Assembly (NCBI GenBank): GCA_964036315.1
Contig: OZ038485.1
Location: 94,672,951 to 94,736,950 of the forward strand
DNA from: Acanthosepion esculentum
Lineage: Eukaryota > Mollusca > Cephalopoda > Sepiida > Sepiidae
Direction: 5' to 3'
Length of the DNA stretch: 64,000 nucleotides
Shown here piece after piece: positions 49,224-61,300 of the stretch. Both the position numbers and the translations under genes were made by a program. The number at the start of each line of letters is the position of its first letter. Position 1 is the first letter of the stretch. The notes under the pieces were generated by a model. The model made no database searches, was not told the origin of the DNA, and worked only from the letters and a program-made list of their open reading frames with translations.

Positions 49224-49376
49224 TAGCTGTCAACTCACAAAGTAAGTATGACCATCACTGACACATCCAGTCCTTCACTTAAGCCCCACCATAACACTGC
49301 ATTCATCAATTGTGTGAACGACAGTGGCTCATAAAGCCAGCCATCAATCTGCATTTCTCGTCACATATGTGGAATA

Positions 49377-49684
49377 TCAAATCATCTCTGAATGGTGGAA
49401 GGAGGCTTTCATCATCATCACTTCCAACGTGCCCCTCTTCACATGCCTCGTCAGGCCCAACCTAGGCTTGCACACACCTGTGCAGGTCAGGCATCCAAAG
49501 CATGCTATTACGAAATTGTCATATACAATAGACTGTTGATGTGGGTGTGACTGTTGGTGACTGAGCAGACCAGCGATGGACAGACATATCCACTTGCATT
49601 GGTCACATGGCCAGGTTGGCACCTTATGGCAATTCAGGGATCCCTTCTGGACCCCTTTCTTCAGTTCTGCATATTTTTGTGATG

Positions 49685-49716
<32 letters not shown>
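49377..49716 (-). mobile_element. LINE 3' region with two C2H2 fingers, plus (CA)n
   Basis: The minus strand reads ASQKYAELKKGVQKGSLNCH then WPCDQCKWICLSIAGLLSHQ and FGCLTCTGVCKPRLGLTRHV. Two C2H2-type motifs (second one ending without its last His) in the context used by LINE ORF2 tails. A CA microsatellite (49690-49716) cuts its 5' side. Confidence 0.75.
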
Positions 49717-49719
<3 letters not shown>

Positions 49720-50904
49720 GAGGTGGTGAAAAGATTTATCAAATCCGGTGTTTGGCTGTCAGATTTTAGGAACAGGATAAGGTTGAAAACTTTTCAGTAC
49801 AACCCACTGACACGAGACAGAGATATAGATACACATACCAGTTTCACCGTTGAAAATGTTCTGCTATCCAAATTTGACAAATAAACGTTCTGTTCACTAT
49901 TGGATAATTATAGGACTTTATTTATCAAATTTGGCATAACATAAATTTCTATTTCAATTATGTCACCAAAAGACTGCACTATAGAGGTGGGAAATGCACC
50001 CCATTTTCTCCACTGTGCACTGGACTCACTATGTGACATAGAAAAAATGTTACACATATTTGTGTGTGTATGTGTGGGTGGATTCATTCAGATAAATAGC
50101 TATATCCATGGTTTGCTTTTATGGTAATTGTAATGCCAGGATTAGCTATTTCCTCATAAGGAAACATTCAGCATTCATTAACTGAACTGTTTGCATTACT
50201 GCCCATTGAAATTTATTAAATCTTTTTCTTAATTATACAAGAAACGAGGTTTTTAAAGTCCAGTAGCTGTTTTTGTTATTTCCAGTATTGATGAAGGTGT
50301 TTCCTTCCTAACCTTTTGTTCAAAGTAGTGTGGAATGTCAGTATTTTGATTCTGACATTATTTTCTCTTCAAGTCATATGTGCTATCCATTTTAGTTTTT
50401 GCTGTTGGAAATCTTTCTTTTCATAGCTTACTTAATATTTTGACCAACCAATTTCTTATGAAATAAGAAACTCAAGCATTCTCTCCAGTTTTTCATTCCA
50501 TTTTTTTGTTGACAACTTTTCCAATAAACTTACAAAACAGAGTAAGACCTTACTACCATTTTTAAATTAAAAGAAAATCTTTATATACTGAAGTCCCATC
50601 AATGATTTACAAAGTAACTCTAATGCAGCTTTCTCAGTAGATACCTGTCAATTTTGATGTTGAGGAAGTCTATGCTTACACTGCAATAAAAGCAATATCT
50701 TTAATGCATTTTATTCTGTCTTTTTAGCACTACTTCTGGCTGACCAATCTTTCCATATCCCACAATACCCTGAGGACTTCAAGAACAGAATTGTTAAAAA
50801 AAGATTAAGTCGTAAAACCGTTACCCATTCCATTGCAAACTTCACAAAAGGACTTGTCAAATCCTATAAAAATACCAATTCTTCAGACAGGCTAACATTA
50901 GTCA
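49717..50904. other. non-coding stretch, no gene seen
   Basis: No recognisable domain or repeat family apart from short A/T tracts. Confidence 0.45.
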
Positions 50905-51056
50905 GATGTTGTATAGCAATTTTCCAAGCGTAGCTTAGATGTGGCACAAAGCCAAAAGGGGCACCTAGTGAGGATTGAACTCACTAATCAGATGTAATTG
51001 TTCTAGCAAAACAAGTTTGCTAACCATTACACTGTCTCGAGGTGCCCAAGTCACAT
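50905..51056 (-). mobile_element. tRNA-derived SINE, second copy
   Basis: The complement begins GGGCACCTCGAGACAGTGTA, as at 44408. Anticodon stem TTGTT/AACAA encloses TTGCTAG (GCT at the anticodon position); B-box GAGTTCAATCCTC. It ends in TTGTGCCACATCTAAGCTAC. Confidence 0.82.
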
Positions 51057-51099
51057 ATTGTCTATATATTTTACAATAATGTTCACTCTATACAAGATT

Positions 51100-51500
51100 C
51101 AAGAGCTACTTGAGGTAGAGGCTTACAGAGTAAGTAGTAAGGGATAGGGTTTATGAAGATATGTGGGGAAGATAATGGTTAACCCTAGACTTAAACAGGT
51201 TACATTTAAGCATCCCCGTAGGAGTCAGTTCCACAAAGCAGCAGTTCAGGGAAAGTAGCCGTTTGAGCTGAACTTACATCTCACCAATGGAATACAAAGG
51301 GAGTGAGGGTTGTTCGTGACAATGTGTGTCACATCGTGGGTTTTAGCTGTGAAGGTTAGAACTGGTGGAACTAAGGAAACGTAGATAATCTGAAAACTTT
51401 CTATGGAAATAGCAATAGGGCAACAAGAGGCTTGCAACATTTCATCTGTAGGAAAGTGATCGTAGGGTGGAAAATAATTCAACGGCCACAAAGCCACATA
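51100..51500 (-). mobile_element. jockey-like LINE 3' fragment (13176 subfamily)
   Basis: The frame 51246-51497 reads HDVTHIVTNNPHSLCIPLVR then KFSSNGYFP, matching the HAIYIVAANQPHSLHVPLE block at 13820-13920. The untranslated tail matches 22755-22970. Confidence 0.78.
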
Positions 51501-51894
51501 GATGGATTATCATGGCTGAAAAGTGAAGCCTGGGAAGCTTCTGCCCATATATGGCAGCAGGACTCCATTTTCAACCTGATCAAACTCTTGTAAAAGTAAA
51601 GAATAGTAATACAGGAAAACAACCATTTCCCTTTTGGTGATGGATCGTATGTACAAGTTCAACATCTTAAGCATAGATAAATTTTATTAATATCAATATA
51701 CAATTTTTAGGAGATTCTATTTATACTTTAATTTGGTCCTGCTGTTAATTTGGGTCCAGAAATAGCAAATCCACTTCAGACAGACCTGATATATTTAGTT
51801 TCTCAAAAGTGTCACTTATAATTATACTCCATTATTCCATACTGGGAATTTCAATTTTTGAAAGATTTTGGATAAGAGTAATTTTATATTAAAT

Positions 51895-51933
<39 letters not shown>

Positions 51934-54900
51934 TTCAGTAAAATTTTCATGAAACTTTCACAGGCTATTTCTACTAGCATCTCAAGTTCAATCCTCACCA
52001 AGTACAAGCTCCAGTTTTATGACTGTGAGATTATTAATCTAAGTAAATAACATTTTCTCTCTTTTCGGTATTTTACTGATGATAACTGTATAGTTAATAC
52101 CAGCGAGTGTGTGAAAACTTTCCCTTAAAGAGAAAGAGGAAAAAAATTATATCTCACACACATACAACATAGAGAGCAAGGATAAAGCATAAGGAAAAAA
52201 TATTTCACATTATTTTTCACATTCCTAATAAAGTTAAAAAAAGACTCCTCACTGAAAACACATGCTGGTTCAAATCATGGGAATGACTGTTAAAAACATC
52301 CCCCCCTCTCCAAGTTCATCAGCAAATCCTCCACATAGATGCTGGGATTTCTTCCTAAACAATAAAAGTGGATCACTTCTTTGTATCAGCTGCAAAATTT
52401 TTGTTCCTTGTTTTAAAGTTAAAAGGATACAATCACTTGACTGTATCCATTTTGCATGTGAACACCTATCTTATTTTGGGAATTTTTTTTCGTATTACTG
52501 TTGTTTTGTGTTGTTTTATCTTCTTGCACATATGTGGTTTACATTTTGCTTGGTTCTTTTTCTTCCTTTTCTTATTCTTTATTGAAAATGTTAGCAGTTC
52601 CATTTGTTAAGCAATTTTGCCAATTACTTGACAACAGAATTCAAAATTTAAAAAAACCTTTTTCTTTTTTAAAAATTACTACCCCTAAAGCATCCTATGA
52701 TTATGACTCAGTTGATTCAATACATTTGGAAATGGGGAGGTGGTTGTGGGGGCGGTGATGACACCAAACCACTTAAGTACACAACAAAGACATACTGTAT
52801 ATACAAGATCAGCTGGATAAAAGTGGGCCAGTAAGGTAATGTTATAAACATTTCTACATGCAGTCAAATAATATTTTCATTAAATAAATCTATTTATGAA
52901 AATATGAGGGGGTACAGAAAATTTCTCAGGCCTGACTCACTACCTTGCTTAAAACTAAACCATTGTCTAACAACCATTGATAATAACATTATTACTACAA
53001 TTAATATTACTAATAATAATATTAAGACTTGTATATCCATGAAGAGATATCGAATACTAAAACTAGTATAATTTCAGTTAGTAATTAAAACCATGAAGTT
53101 CAAAGATATTTTTTTAAAAATAACATTTCCAGAGATAAACAGTAAACCCTATTTGTTTCAGCAGATATTGGAATCCTAGATGCCAAACAAGAAAAAACTG
53201 AAAAGAAATGTTCAGCCATGTTATCAGCTCTTATTTATTTCATCTTCAATTGAATTGCCTTTTTGTTTTTCCTCGAATCTCAGACAGCCATTCTATAGTG
53301 ATTAGTAAACAGAATGGATCAAAAATAAACGAATTGTGTGAAGCTTAGTCTTTCTGATCTGTACCATTTTCTACAGTACAAACCACAAAAAAAACAAAAA
53401 AACAATCTGCATATAAAGATTTTACAAACAAGCTACGTGATATAAAAAAAAAAAATAAAATAAAAAAATAAAAGGTTTCAAGCAGTTAAACACAGTAGCA
53501 ACAAAAACATCAAATAATAGCATTAATGAGAGAGAGAGAGCAGTTGTAATTGATGAAAACAAAATGGTGGAAGGAAAGAAAAGAAAGAAAAAGAACATTT
53601 ATAAGCCAAACGAAAGATTTTGGGATGAAAAAAAATTGAAATACTCTAATTCTGGAGGAATAGAGAAAAACTGACTGAATTACTAAATGTTAAGATGCAT
53701 TTTTAATGATACTGAAATGAAAGCAGCCAATCCTCATGTGAATAGAAAAAAAGTTTGAAAATAAAAATGAAATAAATATTAGATTATTATTCTTCTGCAT
53801 ATTTGTTCAAAATAATAAGTGGTTTAATTGGAATGCACAATCTGGAAAAGAAAGTTCATTTAAATATATTCATTCTGCTTTGAAAGATTAAATGCAGAAT
53901 TATGAAGTGAAATTACAATCAAGTAGCAAAGTACAAAGGATTCACTAATCTCTAAGAAGCCATAGAAATTAGAAAGGTTGGAGGAACAGAGTGAGTTGCA
54001 TGGAAAAAATGATGGGATAAGACTGAGTCATTGGGACCCTTATGCAATTATTTAAATTTTTCATGTCAAAACATTTCCTCCCAACCAATAATAATTCAAG
54101 GAAAAAAAAAATTTATGATTATTATAATGATATTCACATGATATCAAAGAGAAAGAAAAACAAATCTTCCCTTAAAATTATAAATTTCACTTTAAAATAA
54201 TTGCAAAATTCTTAATATTAGAATTAAACATAATTACTATTAAAAGAAAAATAACCTTTATTGTACGTATATCAGACTAGTTCTGAGAATTTTTACACCC
54301 AACAATGTTCAGAAAATTGTTGCTAATATTTTGAATGATTCATTTTTCTGCCTTCATCAGGTCTATTCCCTTCCCTTTGAAGGAGAAAAAAAAAATGGTC
54401 ATTAATATACTAACCAGACAAATACATTTATACAGCATCAGGTACATCAAGTACCCAGGCAATTCCAAATATACCTATAGCGGGGAGGTCCCTAATACCC
54501 ACTTTGTAAAGCAATAAAAACCACATTGCTGAAAATCTGTACTAGCCTGACTTAATCTCCTGACTGATATACCACCTCCTTAATAATTCTTCCTGTCAAA
54601 TTTCTGGACTTCATTTCAAAGATGGGCAATCTGCTAGAGCTGATTTTTCCTACCCCACTTTTGGTTATAGCTTTCTTATATTCCTATAGCCTCAGTGGAT
54701 GGTTTGCCTTATTCCCTTATGTTTCAGGTACTGTGGAAATGGAATGATCCAGTTGCTATATTAATGACTATTATCTGCTGCTATCCACCCAACCATAAGA
54801 TAAGTATAAATATACGTGACCCTCACCAAAGCTTTCGACCAACTGGCAAATATTGCATTCCAATTTCCGATCCTACTGGTTTTCCCCAAAAGCTGGGGAA

Positions 54901-55050
54901 GAGCACACTGCATGCTCACAAGGAAACATCATGAAAGAAAAATGCCAGGTTGAGAAATAAGAATGCAAACCCTGTTTCCCCAGATTATATGTAGGTGTTT
55001 ATTCAGGGTTTCGCCCATTTGTCGAGGTGGGTAGACAGGTTTTTACTTGG
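51501..55050. other. AT-rich stretch, no gene seen
   Basis: Holds a poly(A) run (51901-51930) and GA repeats (53529-53539). Open frames at 52262-52760 and 54695-54934 were read and have no recognisable domain. 54300-55050 is less AT-rich and could be an old repeat. Confidence 0.5.
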
Positions 55051-55055
55051 GACAG

Positions 55056-55330
55056 TGTTATATTCCATGCTAAGGGAATAAACACATAACACCAGGTGGA
55101 TACTAGAAGAAAGGTTTAATGTACACAACAAGTACAATATGAAATACGGTACAGTTATACACACAAGTCAATCTAGTAGTGAGTGCCACTAATTGGAAGG
55201 TCGGACGTGCTTGCATTGCCTCACTCTCACACTCCCTCTGCTGAGTCTCTCATAGACAGTAGACTTTATAGGTACCTTACTACCTATAGTGTAATCATTC
55301 ATGGGAATGACTGGTTATTCCATTACATCA
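55056..55330 (-). mobile_element. probable solo LTR (275 bp)
   Basis: Starts TGTTATATTCC and ends CATTACATCA (TG...CA), with a 5-bp duplication GACAG at 55051-55055 and 55331-55335. On the minus strand a TATA-like CTATAAAGTC lies about 60 bp in, with an ATTAAA about 40-60 bp from the far end, giving the orientation. No internal retroviral-type coding sequence is adjacent. Confidence 0.65.
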
Positions 55331-55335
55331 GACAG

Positions 55336-56101
55336 CTTCTGCTGTCAGCTCTTCTCCCTACCAACTCCTTGCCCATCTACTCATCCTGAAGACATGGTGG
55401 TTGGCTATACGAGGTCCAGCACTCTCCCTGATCACAAGCATGACAGTTAATATAGAACAGCCCCCAGATATAGCCCATTTCCGGTTTTGTTGTCACTTGA
55501 TTGACAAAAACCCCTTTACTTTTCATTCCCTCTCAGTTAGAAGACTGAACTTCAAAAGAAACCATCTGCTGGTCTATCAAACAGAAACACTGGAGATCAA
55601 GATAATACCATGAGGTCCTTTTCTATGTGGGTGTGCAAAGTATCATCTAAGAATGAGGTTCCCTTTATTTTCTCAAAATTCTGTTAAAACATGATAACAG
55701 CAAATACACAAGTAAAAGATTCAATTATCCAATGTTGGGTACGGTAATGACTTCTCAAAATATACGTGCATATATATTTAAAACAAAACAATAAAAATGT
55801 ACAATGGAAATATGAATGTAAAAATCCTCACAGTCAATACTAAAACCTGGATATGTAGTCCTCTCGCAATAACCACTGGCAGGCATCAAAGGTGGGGAAT
55901 TCTCCTGTTCAGTTCTACTTAACCAAAGTGATACCTATAACTTAGGTATCACCTTGTACTTAACCATTTGAACCCAAGAAACACTTATAAATTACAAGAA
56001 ATTATAAAAACAAAAAATACATTGTACAAAAAGAAATACAAAACAAAGTTATCATTGATGAGGTATTCCGTTATCATATATATATATATATAAAGGACGA
56101 T
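55336..56101. other. non-coding stretch, no gene seen
   Basis: A local inverted pair GTGATACCTATAACTTAGGTATCAC at 55930-55953 is the only structure noted. Confidence 0.5.
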
Positions 56102-56674
56102 TAGGAAAGGTTTATCAATCTAACATGTTTCACTGTTATTAAACCTTCATTAGAGAATGAGATATGGAGAAAAACAAAGAAATTCTGGTATTTATTGAAT
56201 CCATTCTGAAAGTATCTAACATGGATATCTAAAACAAATGGAATGTATGTAAAAATGTTCCCAAATTAGCATATAAAAAAACAAAAAACATCAAACATAA
56301 TATCTACTAAACATATACACATATACACACACACACTTACAAATATACATTATAATCTGAAGCACAAGTAGACAAACTAGAATTATTACACACTTACGTA
56401 CATAAAGCAATATTTATGGTTTTTCATTTAATTTGGAATTCATTAATTTCTTGGAATTTCAAAAGGATGCATCATCTCTTTGAATTTGGAATATTATAAA
56501 TTATACTAATGTTTGTTTAACAAGTCATATGCACATGAAACCTGATTAACCAATAAAAATCAAACATCACAAAAATAATAAAAATACCAGAATTTCTTTC
56601 CATTTCTCCAATATCTCATTCTCTAATGAAGCTGTAATAAAAGTGAAACATGTTAGATTGATAAACATTTCCTA
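56102..56674. mobile_element. inverted-repeat element with ~92-bp arms
   Basis: Left arm 56102-56193 and right arm 56582-56674 are about 90% complementary (TTTATCAATCTAACATGTTT and CTTCATTAGAGAATGAGATA present in both). The 388-bp spacer is AT-rich with no ORF. Confidence 0.88.
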
Positions 56675-56764
56675 TTTGTTTTTTATCTTATCTGTCAGAT
56701 TCCGATCTGTATTTGATCCCAATTCATCTGTATTCATATATTTCCCAAAGAGGTATTGATGCTG

Positions 56765-57656
56765 ATGACAACTATTTATTCCTGCCTTAATAGTAAGTCC
56801 AAAAGGTCTAAAAGTAAAGCTGGCAGCTGCTCTTGAAAATGACTTCTACTCAGTTGTTAACTGGGGCAAGAAATGTCTTGTAAATTTTAATGCCTTTAAA
56901 ATGTAACTGCTATCCTTTACTCATCAGAGAGCCCTATTTTAGCCCTCCATTACCATGGTTGATGCCAACTTCCAAGAGAACAATTCATTGCATCTTCTTG
57001 ATCTCATGGGCATGAAACTGAGTGATTATATTGAGTCAATCGCTAGGTACAATGCTAAGGAGCTTGGCTCACTGTGTCATGCCAGGTAATTTTTCTTGTC
57101 AGAATCCATCTTACACATTTATAAATCTACCATTCATCCATGCATTGACTCTATATCTAGTCTGGTTATATGCTTTAAGATTCTTGGCAAAATCCAAAAG
57201 AGGATTTACAATGTGCAATGTTATTGATCCTCATCTGGCATCCCAATTTCAGTTATTTTCCTACAACCATGATGTGGCATTCCTCTGTCTTTTCTATAAA
57301 TATGTTCATGGCAATTGTTCTAATGTGCTCTCCTTGGTACCCAGACCACATGAATTTAAGCATCCTTCTAGATTGGCTATTAGGTCCCTTCATCTTACTA
57401 TTGAAATAGCTAGATGTAACTAAGTTCTATTCTAATAGTTTCTTTTCTCATATTTCTCGCCCGCAGAACTGTCTTCCAATTTTTTGCTTCCCTACCATCT
57501 ACAATCTCCAAAAATTTAAATGCAATGACAATCACCATCTTCTTTCTTCCTGAATTCTGTCCTTTTATTGTTTTTTCTCCTCATTAAAGTCTTCTCATTC
57601 TCTTCCACTAACCCCTTGCATATTAATGGCATTATCACCTGGCTTGGGATGAAATC

Positions 57657-57660
<4 letters not shown>
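56765..57660 (+). mobile_element. jockey-like LINE, 3' part of reverse transcriptase
   Basis: Trace: VKLAAALENDFYSVVNWGKK then CLVNFNAFKM, LLDLMGMKLSDYIESIARYN, HIYKSTIHPCID, ILGKIQKRIYNV, and IFLQP-CGIPLSFL-type sequence. The longest frame (57022-57423) is a mosaic of two reading frames. The 3' end CTTGGGATGAAATCATATTA runs into a TA/GT array. Confidence 0.82.
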
Positions 57661-57716
<56 letters not shown>

Positions 57717-57805
57717 CATGCACAGAAGACAAAGAGGAGGAGGATTTTTTTTTTTTTTTTCTGGAAAGTCTTCTTGGTTGGCCCAAGGACTTTTTACAAA
57801 ATGGG

Positions 57806-57840
<35 letters not shown>

Positions 57841-57841
57841 A
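57661..57841. repeat. (TA)n(GT)n and (TA)n(GA)n microsatellites at LINE tail
   Basis: TA/GT at 57661-57715 directly continues the LINE 3' tail; TA/GA at 57806-57840. Confidence 0.93.
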
Positions 57842-58015
57842 TAAGATTTGGAAAAAACACCTAGTATTTATATTTATTTATATGTAATATTATAACGTAT
57901 TTTTACAGAGAAAAATTAAAAGTAACATTTATTTTTACAAGTAGGTGATTTTTGTTGTTTTTTTTTCAAATTTCATTTTCTTCATACGAGTTTTTGTACA
58001 GAATTTTCTAAAAAT

Positions 58016-58017
<2 letters not shown>

Positions 58018-58072
<55 letters not shown>

Positions 58073-58080
58073 ATATATAT
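58018..58080. repeat. TA-rich microsatellite
   Basis: Three (AT)n blocks joined by ATTATA. Confidence 0.95.
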
Positions 58081-58334
58081 GCTAAAGACATTTTTACTTC
58101 CTACAATCATTAAAAAGCATAGTTCAAATTTAATGAATAAACCTCTGACCAGATGCGAACCAGTCAAATAGGGTTTAGAAATTCATCAGTTACCGGAATT
58201 CAAATTAACCTATATTCTTGGCTAATATCTACTATTACCTCCTTTGGGTGCCATGCGTGATGCACACTTGAGCGACCATGTCTCTTTTCAATTCATGACA
58301 GACTTGCAGAAGAATTTACACAATAAGCCGAGAT

Positions 58335-58530
58335 TACTTTCCATAATACACTAGTTGCCAACCAAGGCTATAAGAACCCAGTCTATCCTGATATTTAACC
58401 CATGACATTAGAAGAAATGGATTCATACCTTTCTCAAGGGCATTTGCACATTAAGTGAATGTAAAAAACTCGACTGGAATTTGACCTTAGCCCTCCATGC
58501 CAAGCCATTATCCATCACAACACCCATACA
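58335..58530 (-). mobile_element. SINE (44735 family)
   Basis: The complement carries GATAATGGCTTGGCATGGAG (head), CCCTTGAGAAAGGTATGAAT, CAGGATAGACTGGGTTCTTA and GCCTTGGTTGGCAACTAG in family order. Confidence 0.75.
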
Positions 58531-58867
58531 TTCAGGTTTACAGCACCTGATATTCACAAGCACCTACTACTAGTAATAATAATAATAATAGTAATAATAG
58601 TAAAAGAAAACAATCTGAGTTTCTTAGATAAAGCATTGTTATTATTAATTTTTGACAAGTATTTCTTTCTTTAGAAAACCATTAGAAAGCTTTAATACTA
58701 AAATTATATTTGTCATGAAATGCTCAGTAACAAGGGAAGTAATCTGAATTAAAAGTTTGCTTACTCTTTTTCAGGTTTGGGCAATATCCATCTTCAGCAG
58801 TCATTTTGCCAGTTTAGAATGGATTGATGTTTATTTTTATTTCATTTTATTTTTCATTTTTTTTTTC

Positions 58868-59035
58868 ATTTTTTAAAAAAATCAATTTTGCCCTAAGCAA
58901 GGTAGTAAAGCCACAGAGGCATAAGGGATTACTGGGTGTGAAAGAGATGGAAACAGAAATGTTGCTAAGGAGCAAGAACAAAAGAATAAACAAGAGGATA
59001 GATATTTTTGTTTTAATTTTGTTTGTTATTGAATA
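58868..59035 (-). mobile_element. jockey-like LINE 3' tail
   Basis: TGCCCTAAGCAAGGTAGTAA and GGGATTACTGGGTGTGAAAG are shared with 60325-60390. Confidence 0.65.
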
Positions 59036-59599
59036 ATAAAAATCAACAGAAACCATGAAAATACCATGGCATGAAATTTATGAATAGAACACATATATTT
59101 TAATACAACTGAAGAGAAGAAATCACTGCTAAGCCAAGAAAAGATGGTTGCTATTTGGTTAATTTAGGTATTAGTTTACAAACACCTAAAGATCTGTTTA
59201 ATACAGAATGAAATAGACAGGATTTATAAATAAAATTATTATCAGAAATCAAAATAAATATTAAAATAATAAAAAGTATGGATGAATTATCAGCTGAAGG
59301 TAATTGTCTTTCTTGTTTTATAAACATTCCTTGCCAAATAATTAGGGATGTGTTATATGCCAGGCCATTACATGGCATTCAATAAATAAATACAGCAAAG
59401 TTAATTTAAAATTAAAAACCTGCTTAATATTTTTTGATTAAGAATAATGACAGCATTACACCTATCATATACACATCGGTAAATAGGAACTTTCGAGGGT
59501 TTTTTTTTTTTTTTTAAATGTCATTTCCTTTCAGAACATAGGCAGTCATGGATCGAGACAAATTTCTTTTTCATCTGTGAATTACCAAAGATAGGAAAA

Positions 59600-59735
59600 A
59601 TAGTGGAGTAGTTTCTAGTTGCCTTCTCTAAAGAGTGAAATTCAGAGTAATTCTAAGAGCCTAGTCTGCCTTGCTATTGAATCCATAGCTAGGGGAGAAA
59701 TGGCATTTGTGCAAAAGTGAATCCAACAGATTAGG
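59600..59735 (-). mobile_element. SINE body fragment
   Basis: AGTTGCCTTCTCTAAAG, AGCCTAGTCTGCCTTGCTAT and CATAGCTAGGGGAGAAAT are decayed versions of the family body. Confidence 0.55.
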
Positions 59736-60314
59736 AACTAGTGTATTAATAGAAGTCTGAATTAGTTCCATCAGAAACTTCTGAAAAAAAAAAATTAAAT
59801 CATTTCTATGTAAAGGTCAAGGAACTTAATTACTATATTGGATGAGCAGAACTATATATCAGCGGGGTTCTATCAGTGTTCTATGGAATTCATGAAGAGT
59901 TTGCTTTAAGAAAAAAATCAACTGGTCTCCTGAACATAAACTGAAAAAATAAGACCTGCAAGAAAAATGCGGATGATGACTCATCTACATCTTTTTGAAG
60001 TGAGATGCTGAATTTTTTATTGCCAACCTGACTAAACATGGATTATCTACCTGAGAAAAGAGAAAATTACATAAAAGGGTTCCAAGAATGGGCAGTGGCT
60101 GCATCTGCAAGAAAATCGAAATCCCACATTGACAGAAAAACAAGCAAAGTCTACTAATATTACAAGATATTAACAAGATACCCTGGGTTAGTGGGAATAA
60201 AGTTTTATCCCCCAAAACTATGACTGGCCTTAGTAACAGGTCATTGTTTGAGGGGTTTATCTTATGAAAAAATTTCCTAGAGGCACCAATATTGTTTTAC
60301 AGGAATATATATAT
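59736..60314. other. unidentified stretch, possibly repeat-derived
   Basis: No recognisable frame. An open frame on the minus strand at 59985-60215 has no domain I know. Confidence 0.4.
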
Positions 60315-60690
60315 ATATATTATCAAGTTCACCCCAAACAAGGCAGTAAAGTCACTGAGACACAAGAGGTTATTGGGTGTGGAAGAGTTAGAAAAAGGAA
60401 TACTGTTTATGAGTGAGAACAAAAGAAGAGTAATCAAGAGGACAGAAGACAGCAATTGACATCACATTTAAATTTTTGCAGATTAAAGTTGACAGGAAAG
60501 CATAGAGCCAAAAGGGAGTTCCACAAGCGAAAAGTGTGAGAAAAGAAAGTGTTAGCATAACATTGGTTACATCTATCCAACTCAACTATAAATTGATGAG
60601 ACCTCATCGCCAGTCTAGTGATGAGTAAAATGGTCAAACGAAAAATATGAACTTTTGACAGTTTCAATGAGATATGCAACAATTTATTTG
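60315..60690 (-). mobile_element. jockey-like LINE 3' end with C-terminal ORF2 residues
   Basis: The minus-strand frame 60434-60682 reads RLAMRSHQFIVELDRCNQCY then TFFSHTFRLWNSLLALCFPV and NFNLQKFKCDVN, the FF-RT-LWNSLP--CFP-NLQ-FK end of this family. The tail ends with CTTGTTTGGGGTGAACTTGA. Confidence 0.85.
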
Positions 60691-60787
60691 AAAACTGTAA
60701 ATATGCAATAAAATAAACAGATCTTTTTGTTTGAATTTAAAACTTTCTTAAATAAATTCTTGCTGCATATATATATATTTTCTTTCA

Positions 60788-60924
60788 TTGTTTAATGATA
60801 ATGTTATTAAGCTTATCAGACGATATGAAAAAAACTTACATAAAATATACAGACAACACTTATCTATATTATTTAATAAAACATGTATAAATGAAAAAAT
60901 GCTGCCTAAATACACACAATTTAA

Positions 60925-60957
<33 letters not shown>
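60788..60957 (+). mobile_element. retroelement-like ORF fragment plus (TA)n(GT)n
   Basis: Codes for VIKLIRRYEKNLHKIYRQHL then FNKTCINEKMLPKYTQF, homologous to the minus-strand fragment at 16172-16367. It runs within a few codons into a TA/GT microsatellite (60925-60957). Confidence 0.6.
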
Positions 60958-61013
60958 CATGTGTTGGGGAATTGAATTACAAAGTGTAAAAACCCTGTGC
61001 AAGACATTTCATC

Positions 61014-61179
61014 CTCTAAAAGGACTTCAGACTAAAGTAACATTTTTATTGATGGAATTATATATGCATAGGAAGTGATGAAATATAAACATAAAAATCA
61101 CTTATCTCCCCCACCCTGCCATCTATGTATATAATTCCATCAATAAGAACATTACTTTAATTTCAAATCCTTTTATAGA
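61014..61179. mobile_element. inverted-repeat element with ~58-bp arms
   Basis: Left arm 61014-61071 and right arm 61121-61179: TTATTGATGGAATTATATA and its complement are exact, the outer parts (AAAAGGACTT / AAATCCTTTT) are diverged. 49-bp loop. Confidence 0.8.
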
Positions 61180-61260
61180 CCAAAACATGTTACACATAAT
61201 TTTTCTTTGTCATTCAATTACCCGACATGTTCTGATATACAAAAATGTACACATCACAGA

Positions 61261-61261
<1 letters not shown>

Positions 61262-61298
<37 letters not shown>
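61262..61298. repeat. (TA)n microsatellite
   Basis: About 18 TA units. Confidence 0.95.

Positions 61299-61300
<2 letters not shown>

Noticed and set aside
52262..52760. Overlapping frames of 80-107 codons
   Set aside because: No recognisable motif, low-complexity aromatic/hydrophobic composition, frames on both strands.
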